Below, in pieces: positions 1 to 7,653 of a DNA stretch of 64,000 bases (the stretch's first letter is position 1; the number at the start of each line of letters is the position of its first letter). The stretch is from Acidovorax sp. GBBC 1281. Its GTDB lineage: Bacteria; Pseudomonadota; Gammaproteobacteria; Burkholderiales; Burkholderiaceae_C. A model generated the notes under the pieces. The model made no database searches, was not told the DNA's origin, and saw nothing but the letters and a program-made list of their open reading frames with translations. The position numbers and the translations under genes were made by a program. The DNA lies in NCBI RefSeq assembly GCF_028473645.1, contig NZ_CP097269.1, positions 3,924,001-3,988,000 of the forward strand, written 5' to 3'.

Positions 1-464
1 ACCCGGTTTTGCTTGCCTACTGGCTTGGGGCTGTACAGACGCCCCTGAACGCCGACGGCCCACGAGAACTCTCGCAGCATCAGCTCGTCGTTCTGGCTGA
101 CGTTCAGCCTCAGGCGGTAGGTCGGCCGGCGCCCGCTGACCCCATAGGTCTGGCGGGCGATGTGGATGCAGCCCTCGCCGTCCATGACGCCGGCGGCCCA
201 ACCGAGGTCGGCTTCTTCGGCGTGGCGGCGCTGAGAGATCGGGCTGAGCGCATGGCCGACCCTAGTGTGGCACGCCCCAGAATCTGGATTGATCCCTGCC
301 GTCATTCCGGTCTGTGCAGGTCCAGAGGGGCCCTGGCCACCAGCCGGGGGCTGGATCGGTGTACCTCGGAATACGCCTTCGACTCGTGCAGGCAACGCTC
401 CTTGGGAGTTGCAGTCACCCTCGACTGCAACCCCTGAAAATCCGCCGTCGTACTTCATGCTCAT
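1..464 (-). CDS. LAGLIDADG-type endonuclease, N-terminal part only (cut by window edge)
   Basis: The minus-strand frame is open from an ATG at 464 to the window edge (154 codons). An AGGAG ribosome binding site lies about 6 bases upstream of that ATG (revcomp of 471-475). After a Gly/Pro-rich, probably disordered stretch of about 85 residues comes LGWAAGVMDGEGCIHI, a good match to the LAGLIDADG helix of homing endonucleases (family form: LAGFxDGEG), including the acidic metal-binding residue. It is followed by a YRLRLNVSQND strand as in that fold. LAGLIDADG proteins are double-strand DNA endonucleases or maturases. The gene is divergent from the XRE regulator, and the shared gap holds repeats that could control both. 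The true start could be further in, since the N-terminal stretch is atypical for the family. The C-terminal part is outside the window, so one-motif versus two-motif form cannot be decided. Confidence 0.6.
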   Translation of the reverse strand, partial: MSMKYDGGFSGVAVEGDCNSQGALPARVEGVFRGTPIQPPAGGQGPSGPAQTGMTAGINPDSGACHTRVGHALSPISQRRHAEEADLGWAAGVMDGEGCIHIARQTYGVSGRRPTYRLRLNVSQNDELMLREFSWAVGVQGRLYSPKPVGKQNR

Positions 465-475
465 AATGTGCTCCT

Positions 476-555
476 AGCTGATCAACGTCATCAGCTTGTT
501 GACACTTTAGCGGACGAAAATGATTAGCTACAAGATCATTTCGATCAGCTTGTTG
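476..555. promoter_or_regulatory. Divergent regulatory region with repeated operator-like sites
   Basis: The gap between the LAGLIDADG gene and the XRE regulator holds the 12-base direct repeat ATCAGCTTGTTG at 490-501 and 544-555. A related ATTAGCT lies at 523-529. A 7-base inverted repeat AGCTGAT/ATCAGCT sits at 476-482 and 490-496. TTGACA at 499-504 followed 17 bases later by GATTAG (522-527) is a candidate sigma-70 promoter for the regulator. Repeats on both sides of a promoter directly ahead of an XRE gene are typical of autoregulation; which protein binds is inference. Confidence 0.45.
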
Positions 556-576
556 TCTTTTAGCAACGAGGCACGC

Positions 577-855
577 ATGATTCGGATTCATCTTTCCCGC
601 CTACTGGGCGAGAACAAAGAGAAATTGGCTGACTTGATCCGGTCGACGGGCTTGGCGCGCAACACCGTTGCTGGCCTTTATCACGAGACGACCAGTCGAC
701 TCGACATTGAAACGTTGAACGCGATCTGTCAGCACTACCAGTGTGGTGTTGCCGACCTCCTGGAGTACGTGCCAGAGCCCGAAGGTGCCGCCTCGGTAGG
801 CGAAAAAAGTTCGAGTGACCAAGTGCCTATGCGTAGGTCAGGGAAGCTCAGCTGA
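577..855 (+). CDS. Small XRE/Cro-type helix-turn-helix regulator
   Basis: This 92-residue protein has a helix-turn-helix over about residues 12-60 (LGENKEKLADLIRSTGL, then NTVAGLYHE), as in short Cro/CI-like repressors, and then a polar tail. The ATG at 577 was chosen over an in-frame ATG at 520 because GAGG sits 5 bases upstream and the HTH then starts near the N-terminus, as usual in the family. It is the first plus-strand gene before the methyltransferase and DISARM cluster, and its upstream gap contains repeated operator-like sequences. The likely role is an autoregulated switch for the operon, perhaps limiting nuclease expression until methylation is established. That role is inferred from position; the fold assignment is from the sequence. 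Confidence 0.75.
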   Translation: MIRIHLSRLLGENKEKLADLIRSTGLARNTVAGLYHETTSRLDIETLNAICQHYQCGVADLLEYVPEPEGAASVGEKSSSDQVPMRRSGKLS

Positions 856-877
856 TGCAAGTGCATGAGATGCATCA
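853..877. promoter_or_regulatory. Inverted repeat between regulator and methyltransferase genes
   Basis: TGATGCA at 853-859 and TGCATCA at 871-877 form a 7-base dyad with an 11-base centre, overlapping the regulator stop codon and lying about 85 bases ahead of the methyltransferase start. It could be an operator or a small hairpin. Nothing else was recognised in the gap 856-960. Confidence 0.3.
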
Positions 878-960
878 AGTGCTATTGCCCCTTCGGACTT
901 TCCTTGTGCTGGGTCCGACTGCCTCGCGCGCCGCTCGCAGATGAAGATTGGAGAACTGAC

Positions 961-2007
961 GTGAAGAAGAAAATTGCTTGTGTCGACTTGTTCTGCGGAG
1001 CGGGCGGACTGACCCATGGTTTCATCTTGGAGGGCCTTCCCGTCGTTGCAGGCATCGACCTCGATCCCGCTTGCCGCTTCCCTTACGAAGCGAACAACGG
1101 GCAAGCCCGCTTCATGGAACGCGACATCAGCAAAGTCACAACCGAGGAGCTTGACGGTCTGTTTAGCGATGCAGATCTGACGATCTTGGCGGGTTGTGCC
1201 CCTTGTCAGCCGTTCTCCACCTATGCCCAGCGGTATGAACTGGATGGGAAAGACGGCAAATGGGGACTGCTCTATCAATTCGCGCGCCTCGCCCAAGGTT
1301 CGATGCCTGACGTCATCACGATGGAGAACGTGCCCACCGTCGCCAAGCACGAGGTCTTTCACGACTTCGTCGATACGTTGAAACGGCTCGGCTACGAGGT
1401 TTGGCACGACGTCGTCGATAGCTCCCGCTATGGAGTTCCGCAGATGCGGCGTCGGATGGTGCTGCTGGCCTCAAAGCATGGCCGCATCGAGATGATCCCG
1501 CCGACCCATGAAAAGCCGAAGACCGTGCGGCAAGCCATTTCGCATTTGCGCGCGCTCAGCGCTGGTGAATCCGCACCTCGGGACAAGTTGCACGTCACCT
1601 CGACTCTGTCGGATACCAACCTCAAACGGATCAAAGTTTCCAAGCCTGGCGGAACGTGGCGCGACTGGCCCCCGCATCTGGTTGCGGAATGTCATAGAGC
1701 CGAGAGCGGACGCACTTATCCGGGTGTCTATGGGCGCATGGAATGGGACAAGCCCGCGCCGACGATGACGACTCAATGCTATGGGTTCGGCAACGGCCGC
1801 TTTGGCCACCCGGAACAGCATCGGGCCATCTCCTTGCGGGAGGCCGCGATCTTGCAGAGTTTCCCGCGCGACTACGCGTTCGTCCCGCGGGATGGCGAAG
1901 TCTGCTTCAAAGTGCTTGGACGCCTCATCGGTAACGCAGTGCCCGTCGATCTCGGGCGTGCCATTGCCCGCAGCATCGACCAGCACCTTGCAGCGGTCGT
2001 ACGCTGA
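961..2007 (+). CDS. DNA cytosine-C5 methyltransferase
   Basis: The protein has 348 residues and shows the ordered motifs of C5-cytosine methyltransferases: motif I VDLFCGAGGLTHGF (residues 8-21), motif IV PCQPFS (81-86, catalytic Cys82), motif VI MENV (121-124), motif VIII QMRRRM, and a C-terminal motif X GRLIGNAVPVDLGRAI. It transfers a methyl group from S-adenosylmethionine to C5 of cytosine in a specific DNA site. The GTG at 961 was chosen because GGAG lies 7 bases upstream and motif I then falls at the usual position; an upstream ATG at 865 lacks a ribosome binding site. A Vsr gene follows 20 bases later, a classic pairing. C5 methylation is the mark of class 2 DISARM (DrmMII), yet this gene leads a class 1 gene set. 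It may protect the same system or be a separate solitary methyltransferase. Target sequence unknown. Confidence 0.93.
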   Translation: MKKKIACVDLFCGAGGLTHGFILEGLPVVAGIDLDPACRFPYEANNGQARFMERDISKVTTEELDGLFSDADLTILAGCAPCQPFSTYAQRYELDGKDGKWGLLYQFARLAQGSMPDVITMENVPTVAKHEVFHDFVDTLKRLGYEVWHDVVDSSRYGVPQMRRRMVLLASKHGRIEMIPPTHEKPKTVRQAISHLRALSAGESAPRDKLHVTSTLSDTNLKRIKVSKPGGTWRDWPPHLVAECHRAESGRTYPGVYGRMEWDKPAPTMTTQCYGFGNGRFGHPEQHRAISLREAAILQSFPRDYAFVPRDGEVCFKVLGRLIGNAVPVDLGRAIARSIDQHLAAVVR

Positions 2008-2027
2008 CAGGCGAGGGGTCCTGAACG

Positions 2028-2495
2028 ATGGCCAGACTCAGCAAACTCGTGCCCACTTCATCCGACACCAGTCGCCGGATGGCGAAGGTGAGGCAGAAGG
2101 GCACGGACGCCGAGTTGGCTTTGCGCCGGGAAATGTATCGCCTCGGTCTGCGCTATCGGATCGATTTCCAGGTCTTGAAGCAACCGCGCCGTGTCGCTGA
2201 CGTTGCATTCCCAGGCCGCAAGATCGCCGTCTTCGTCGACGGCTGCTTTTGGCACGGGTGCCCGCAACACGCCACTTGGCCCAAGAACAACGCGGATTTT
2301 TGGCGGCAGAAGATCGAAGCTAATCGCCGACGGGACGTAGATACGACGGCACGGCTCGAAGCCAATGGCTGGACAGTGCTTCGGTTCTGGTCGCATGAGT
2401 CTCCAAACGAAGCGGCCAAAGCCGTTGCGCGCGTAGTCGCCCAGGTCGACGCGACGCGTCTCGCCTCGTCGTCTGCTGCTAGCGACGAGAACTGA
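2028..2495 (+). CDS. vsr: Very short patch repair (Vsr) endonuclease
   Basis: This 155-residue protein matches the Vsr family throughout: TDAELALRREMYRLGLRYR, then the catalytic Asp in VADVAFPG, then VDGCFWHGCP with H..K/N pattern, then FWRQKIEANRRRD. Vsr nicks the strand carrying the T of a T:G mismatch that arises when 5-methylcytosine deaminates at a methylated site. Its gene therefore usually follows a C5 methyltransferase, as here (20-base gap, GAGGGG upstream of the ATG). In defence islands Vsr-like proteins can also act as restriction nucleases; the family fold is restriction-endonuclease-like. Repair of methylation damage is the most economical reading, restriction a possible alternative. 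All metal-binding and active-site positions I can recognise are present. Confidence 0.92.
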   Translation: MARLSKLVPTSSDTSRRMAKVRQKGTDAELALRREMYRLGLRYRIDFQVLKQPRRVADVAFPGRKIAVFVDGCFWHGCPQHATWPKNNADFWRQKIEANRRRDVDTTARLEANGWTVLRFWSHESPNEAAKAVARVVAQVDATRLASSSAASDEN

Positions 2496-2512
2496 CGAGG
2501 AAATGGCAACCC

Positions 2513-5500
2513 ATGGGAGTCCAGAATGAACGGCAACAACAGACATACCGCGCTCGCCCGGACCCAGGCCAACTCGTCGAAGTGCGCCGTCGGCAGTGGG
2601 TGGTAGCCGAGGTCGATGCGGCCGGACTGCAGACCGGCACACCTCAGCACTGCGTCACGCTATCGTCGATCGACGAAGATGGTCTCGGCGAAGAACTCGA
2701 AGTGATTTGGGAGATCGAGCCGGGTGCCCAGGTCATCGAACGGGCTGGCCTGCCTTCGATTACCGGACAAGACGACTCAGCCACGCTCGATGCCTTCCTC
2801 GACGCCGTGCGATGGGGCGCTGCCACCAACGCTGACCGAGGATTTCTTCAAGCTCCGTTCCGCAGCGGCGTCAGCATCGAGGATTTCCAACTCGACCCGC
2901 TGGTGCGCGCCATCGACATGGCTCGCGTCAATCTGCTCATCAGCGATGACGTCGGCCTCGGCAAGACCATCGAGGCTGGTCTGGTCATTCAGGAGTTGCT
3001 GCTGCGGCATCGTGCGCGCACTGTTTTGATCGTCTGCCCCGCGTCTCTTCAGGGGAAGTGGCGCGTCGAGATGTTGGAGAAGTTCGGCCTTGACTTCCGC
3101 GTGGTGGACACCGATTACGTGAAGCAATTGCGACGCGAGCGCGGCATTCACGCCAATCCGTGGACTTCCCATCCGCGCCTCATCACGTCGATGGATTGGG
3201 CCAAGGCCGGCGAAGGCCTGCGTGCAATGCGCGACGTGCTTCCCTCGCAGGTCGGCCACCCCCGCAAATTCGATCTCCTGGTCGTGGATGAGGCGCACAA
3301 CGTCGCGCCCGCCGCTGGCGCGCACTATGCGCTGGAAAGCCAGCGTACTCGCTTCATTCGCGCCATCGGCCCGCACTTCCAGCATCGCCTGTTCCTGACC
3401 GCGACACCGCACAACGGCTACACCGAATCGTTCACCTCGCTGCTGGAATTGCTCGACGACCAGCGTTTCGCACGCAATATCCTTCCTGACGAAAAGCGCC
3501 TGAGTCAGGCGATGATCCGCCGCCTGAAGAGCGATTTGGTCGATGCGCAGGGCAACCCGTTGTATGCCCGACGTACCTTGCTGGTGCTCGAAATACCGTA
3601 CACGGCGGAAGAACGCGAAATTCATCGCAAGCTAGACGACTACTGCGTCAGCCGTGAGAAAGACGCCGGGAAGGCTGGCAGTGGGTTTGGCACGGCCTTC
3701 GTGAATCGCCTCCTCAAAAAGCGTCTTCTCTCATCGCCCGCGGCATTTGCATCCACTGTCGAGAAGCACGTCGCATCGCTGTCCGACGTCCGGCCCGCAA
3801 AGACGGACACGCTGGCCGACCGAATTCTCTATAAGGCCATCCTGAAAGCCGACGAGGACTATGCCGACGACAGCGAAGTCGAGAACGCCCAAGCCGAAGC
3901 CATCGAGGAAGCCACGCGCCGCTCAATGCCGCTAACACCGGAGCAGCGGGCGACACTGAACGATTTGCGCGAGTGGGCGCAACGCGCCCGGAATCAGGCC
4001 GACTCCAAGGCCCAAGCCATCCTCGACTGGCTCACCACCCATCTCAAGCCCAACGGCGAGTGGAACGACCGCCGGGTGATCCTGTTCACCGAATACCGCA
4101 CCACGCACCAGTGGATTCATCAAATACTCGCCGGCCACGGTTTCGGCGGCGAGCGCCTTGCCCAACTCCACGGCGGCATCTCCCAAGAAGAACGCGAACC
4201 CATCAAGGCGGCGTTCCAAGCGTCTCCGCAGGATTCGCCCGTCCGCATACTGCTCGCCACCGATGCAGCGTCCGAAGGCATCGACTTGCAGAACCACTGC
4301 AATCGGCTCATCCACTTGGAGATTCCCTACAACCCCAACGTGATGGAGCAACGCAACGGGCGTATCGACCGCCACGGCCAGCGCGAGAAAGAAGTGCTGA
4401 TCTGGCACCCGGTCGATGGCGACGGCGACAACGGCACATCGGTCGGCGGCCACGGTGAGGACATCCTGCGCGCTTTGCGAAAGCTGGATTCGATGCGTGC
4501 CGACATGGGCAGCGTCAACCCGGTCATCGCGCCGCAGATGTCCGGCCTCATCGAAGGCTCGCTAAAGGACTTGGACACCCGCTTGGCCGAGGCGCGAATC
4601 GCTCGCGCCAAGAACTTCATGCGCGCCGAACGTGAATTGAAGGAACGCGTCACCAAGCTGCACGAGCGCCTGCTCACCACCAAGCAGGATTTCCATCTCA
4701 CGCCCGACCACGTCTCAATGGCTGTGAAAACCGGCCTCGCGCTGGCGGGCCGTCCGCCGCTGGAGCCGTTCGAACTGGCGGGCGCACCCTCAGGCAGCGT
4801 CTTCCGCATGCCCGCGTTGTCCGGCTCGTGGGCACGCTGTCTGGAAGGGCTGCGCCACCCGCACACCCAGAAGATGCGGCCCATCACCTTCGACCACGCC
4901 GTCGCCAGCGGCCGCGACGACGTCGTTCTCGTCCACCTGAACCATCGCTTGGTGCAGATGTGCCTACGCTTGCTGCGCGCCGAAATTTGGGCGCAGGACG
5001 ACGTGAAGAAACTGCACCGCGTCACCGTCCGCACCGTGCCGGAGGCGCTCGTAGATGGCCCCGCCGTAGTGGTCGTTTCTCGGCTGGTCGTCACTGGAGG
5101 CAACCATCATCGACTGCACGAGGAACTGACCTTGTCGGGCGGCTACCTGCGCGATCAGTCCTTTCGCCGCGAAGAAGGCGTCGCCCGCGTCCAGCAGTGG
5201 CTGGATGAATCGAAACCGATCACGGCGGCCCCGTCCCTGTTCGATGCATTGCGCGTCCGCTTCGATCGTCAGCAGGACGCCATCCTGAAAGCGGTAGATG
5301 CCCGTTCCAAAGAACGTCTCCGCTACCTGAGCAATACGCTTCAGACCCGCAAGCAGCAGGAAGTCAGTGACATTGGCACCGTGCTCGACGAACTGGAGAA
5401 GGCGATCCAGTCCGAATTGAAGAAGGGCGAGCAGCCCGAACAGCTCACGCTCTTCACCGAGGACGAGCGTACGCAACTGCGACGCGACATCGCCGCGCTG

Positions 5501-5635
5501 GAAGCACGTCTCGCGCGCATCCCCGACGAGCGCGGGATCGAGACGCAGGCCATCGAAGCCCGCTACGCCAACCTTGACGACCGCACCTTCCCAGTCGCGG
5601 TGATTTTCATCGTGCCGGAAGGCAGCACGAGATGA
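2513..5635 (+). CDS. drmD: DISARM SNF2-family helicase DrmD
   Basis: The protein has 1,040 residues and is a SNF2/RapA-type helicase. Walker A DDVGLGKTIEAGL is near residues 144-156, motif II VVDEAHN near 258, motif III LTATPHNGYTES, and the C-terminal RecA half contains TDAASEGIDL and RNGRIDRHGQ near 613-622. A long coiled, charged C-terminal region follows. SNF2 helicases translocate on duplex DNA using ATP; DrmD is the signature gene of class 1 DISARM, which restricts incoming unmethylated DNA. Identification as DrmD rests on the SNF2 type together with the downstream DrmMI, DrmA, DrmB and DrmC. The ATG at 2513 has GAGGAA about 10 bases upstream. The gene ends in a 4-base ATGA overlap with the next gene, implying translational coupling. 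Confidence 0.9.
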   Translation: MGVQNERQQQTYRARPDPGQLVEVRRRQWVVAEVDAAGLQTGTPQHCVTLSSIDEDGLGEELEVIWEIEPGAQVIERAGLPSITGQDDSATLDAFLDAVRWGAATNADRGFLQAPFRSGVSIEDFQLDPLVRAIDMARVNLLISDDVGLGKTIEAGLVIQELLLRHRARTVLIVCPASLQGKWRVEMLEKFGLDFRVVDTDYVKQLRRERGIHANPWTSHPRLITSMDWAKAGEGLRAMRDVLPSQVGHPRKFDLLVVDEAHNVAPAAGAHYALESQRTRFIRAIGPHFQHRLFLTATPHNGYTESFTSLLELLDDQRFARNILPDEKRLSQAMIRRLKSDLVDAQGNPLYARRTLLVLEIPYTAEEREIHRKLDDYCVSREKDAGKAGSGFGTAFVNRLLKKRLLSSPAAFASTVEKHVASLSDVRPAKTDTLADRILYKAILKADEDYADDSEVENAQAEAIEEATRRSMPLTPEQRATLNDLREWAQRARNQADSKAQAILDWLTTHLKPNGEWNDRRVILFTEYRTTHQWIHQILAGHGFGGERLAQLHGGISQEEREPIKAAFQASPQDSPVRILLATDAASEGIDLQNHCNRLIHLEIPYNPNVMEQRNGRIDRHGQREKEVLIWHPVDGDGDNGTSVGGHGEDILRALRKLDSMRADMGSVNPVIAPQMSGLIEGSLKDLDTRLAEARIARAKNFMRAERELKERVTKLHERLLTTKQDFHLTPDHVSMAVKTGLALAGRPPLEPFELAGAPSGSVFRMPALSGSWARCLEGLRHPHTQKMRPITFDHAVASGRDDVVLVHLNHRLVQMCLRLLRAEIWAQDDVKKLHRVTVRTVPEALVDGPAVVVVSRLVVTGGNHHRLHEELTLSGGYLRDQSFRREEGVARVQQWLDESKPITAAPSLFDALRVRFDRQQDAILKAVDARSKERLRYLSNTLQTRKQQEVSDIGTVLDELEKAIQSELKKGEQPEQLTLFTEDERTQLRRDIAALEARLARIPDERGIETQAIEARYANLDDRTFPVAVIFIVPEGSTR

Positions 5636-7653
5636 GCCGCGGAGTTCGTCACTCGCTATCTGGGTTTACGCTTGCCGACGATGCGCGGTTGTTGGGCGAA
5701 ATCACCGACGCGGTTGCATCGACCGGGATACAAAGCACACGCACGACCCAAGTCGAGACGTGGAAGACCCAGATCACTCTTCTTAAACGCTGTGCGTATG
5801 ATCTAATCGAACGGCACGAGGCGGCCAATGACTGGCACTTGATCCTCGAGTATGAGCTGCCGCGTCGGCAGAAGCGCCCGGACGCGATCTTGCTAGCTGA
5901 GGACGTGATTCTGGTAGTCGAGTTCAAGGTCGGGGCCACGTCTCACGACGCGTCGTCCCGCTGGCAAGTAGAAGATTACTGCTTTAACTTGCGTGACTTC
6001 CACGGTGAAAGTTCCGGGCGCGCGATCGTGCCAGTGCTTTGCTCCACGGCCGCGCCAAGTGTCACCAGTTCGCCCCCCATTTCGAACTCGCGTGTAGCGC
6101 CCACACGGCTCACGAATGCCGGCGATCTAGCTAACGTACTGCTGTCGGCCTATTCGACGCAGCACGATCTCGATAGCGTGCCCATCAATGCCGACACTTG
6201 GGTCGACGCGCCATATCGCCCTACGCTGTCAGTCATCGAAGCAGCTGAACGCCTTTACGCGAACCACGATGTTCGCGAAATCAGCCACAGCTACGCCAGC
6301 AACTTGGACGCGACGACGGACCTGCTGGCGGAGGTGATCAAAGAAGCACGTGCACAGAACCGACGTTACGTGTGCTTCGTCACCGGCGTCCCGGGCGCAG
6401 GCAAGACGTTGACGGGGCTCAACGTCGTCCATGACCCATCCCTACGTGCGGAAGGCGGCCCGTCAGGCATCTTCTTGTCCGGCAACGGTCCCCTGGTCAA
6501 GGTCGTCCGAGAGGCTTTGGTGTTGAGTCAGCAGCGCGCTGGGCGTCGGCGTCAGGACAGTGCACACGAAGTCTCCACCTTCATCCAGAACGTTCACCAG
6601 TTCCTGCGCTATCACCGCGAGCACTCCACGGCTTTGCCACACGAGCATGTCGTCGTCTTCGACGAGGCCCAACGTGCATGGAATCGCGAGCAGATGCAGC
6701 GCAAGCAAGGGGTAGACCGTTCGGAAGTCGCCGAACTTTTCGACGTGATGGAACGCCTGGACGGGTGGGCCGTGATCATCGCGCTCGTCGGTGGCGGACA
6801 AGAGATCTTCCTCGGTGAGGCGGGGCTGGAGGAATGGGGGCGAGCCGTCGCCGTTCGGCCTGATTGGCGAGTCGTCGCTTCTCCTGAAGTAATCTCCGGG
6901 GGATCCAGCGTATCTGGACACCGCTTGTTTGCTGATGGCGTTCCCCCTGGCATCGAGTTCCAACCGGAGCCATTGGCGCACCTGAGTGTCGGCGTGCGGA
7001 GCTTTCGCGCTCAACGACTGGCAGAGTGGGTCGATGCAGTGCTCACCCTCGATACCGAACGCGCACGGTCTCTGGTGCCGGATCGGCGTGAGTTCCCGCT
7101 CCATTTCACTCGAAATCTCGAAGCCGCTAGAACCTGGTTGCGTGCGAGGAGCGACCCGGGCAATGGCCAGCGCGCAGGCTTGATCGCCACTTCGGAGGAT
7201 CAACGTCTGCGCGCCTACGGCCTAGAACGCTCCAGCGCCTTCCGTCTGGACTACTCGTTCGAGAAGTGGTTCTTGATGCAGCCCGCGGACGTCCGTTCGA
7301 GCCATGCTCTCGAGGTGGCGGCTTCGGAGTTCGAATGCCAAGGGCTTGAGCTCGACTGGGTAGGCTTGTGCTGGGGCAGCGATCTGACGCCCTCTAATAC
7401 TGGCGGCTGGGAATACCGCAAGTTTCGCGGCAATGCCTGGCAGCAGGTACGCGGCGACTCCGAGCGTACGTATGTACGCAATCGCTATCGGGTGCTGCTC
7501 ACGCGCGCACGTCTCGGTATGGTGATCTGGATACCTGAAGGCAAAGCAGGTGACTCGACGCTCGACCCGGTCAGACTCGACCGGGTCCGGAGTTTGCTTG
7601 AGGCGGCCGGCGTGCCAGAGCTCCGACAGGAATTCGAAGGAGCTCAGGCATGA
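5632..7653 (+). CDS. PD-(D/E)XK nuclease domain fused to DUF2075 ATPase
   Basis: In this 673-residue protein the N-terminal part (about residues 70-105) contains a PD-(D/E)XK-like core, RPDAILLAED followed by VVEFKVG, the layout of restriction-type nucleases. The rest is a DUF2075 P-loop ATPase related to superfamily 1 helicases: Walker A GVPGAGKTLTG near 254, Walker B VVVFDEAQRAW near 341, and a C-terminal ASEFECQGLELDWVG and RVLLTRAR as in DUF2075 and UvrD-type motifs V and VI. It probably couples ATP-driven movement on nucleic acid to cleavage. It overlaps drmD and drmMI by 4 bases on each side, so it is co-translated with DISARM although not part of the described core. Whether the nuclease core is active cannot be judged from sequence alone. 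Confidence 0.85.
   Translation: MSRGVRHSLSGFTLADDARLLGEITDAVASTGIQSTRTTQVETWKTQITLLKRCAYDLIERHEAANDWHLILEYELPRRQKRPDAILLAEDVILVVEFKVGATSHDASSRWQVEDYCFNLRDFHGESSGRAIVPVLCSTAAPSVTSSPPISNSRVAPTRLTNAGDLANVLLSAYSTQHDLDSVPINADTWVDAPYRPTLSVIEAAERLYANHDVREISHSYASNLDATTDLLAEVIKEARAQNRRYVCFVTGVPGAGKTLTGLNVVHDPSLRAEGGPSGIFLSGNGPLVKVVREALVLSQQRAGRRRQDSAHEVSTFIQNVHQFLRYHREHSTALPHEHVVVFDEAQRAWNREQMQRKQGVDRSEVAELFDVMERLDGWAVIIALVGGGQEIFLGEAGLEEWGRAVAVRPDWRVVASPEVISGGSSVSGHRLFADGVPPGIEFQPEPLAHLSVGVRSFRAQRLAEWVDAVLTLDTERARSLVPDRREFPLHFTRNLEAARTWLRARSDPGNGQRAGLIATSEDQRLRAYGLERSSAFRLDYSFEKWFLMQPADVRSSHALEVAASEFECQGLELDWVGLCWGSDLTPSNTGGWEYRKFRGNAWQQVRGDSERTYVRNRYRVLLTRARLGMVIWIPEGKAGDSTLDPVRLDRVRSLLEAAGVPELRQEFEGAQA

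Noticed and set aside
9..437. 142-codon plus-strand frame at the window start
   Set aside because: Opposite strand of the LAGLIDADG gene, which has a recognisable motif and a ribosome binding site.
865..960. ATG at 865 as methyltransferase start
   Set aside because: No ribosome binding site, and the extra 32 residues (Cys-rich, no similarity) would displace motif I. GTG 961 has GGAG at good spacing.
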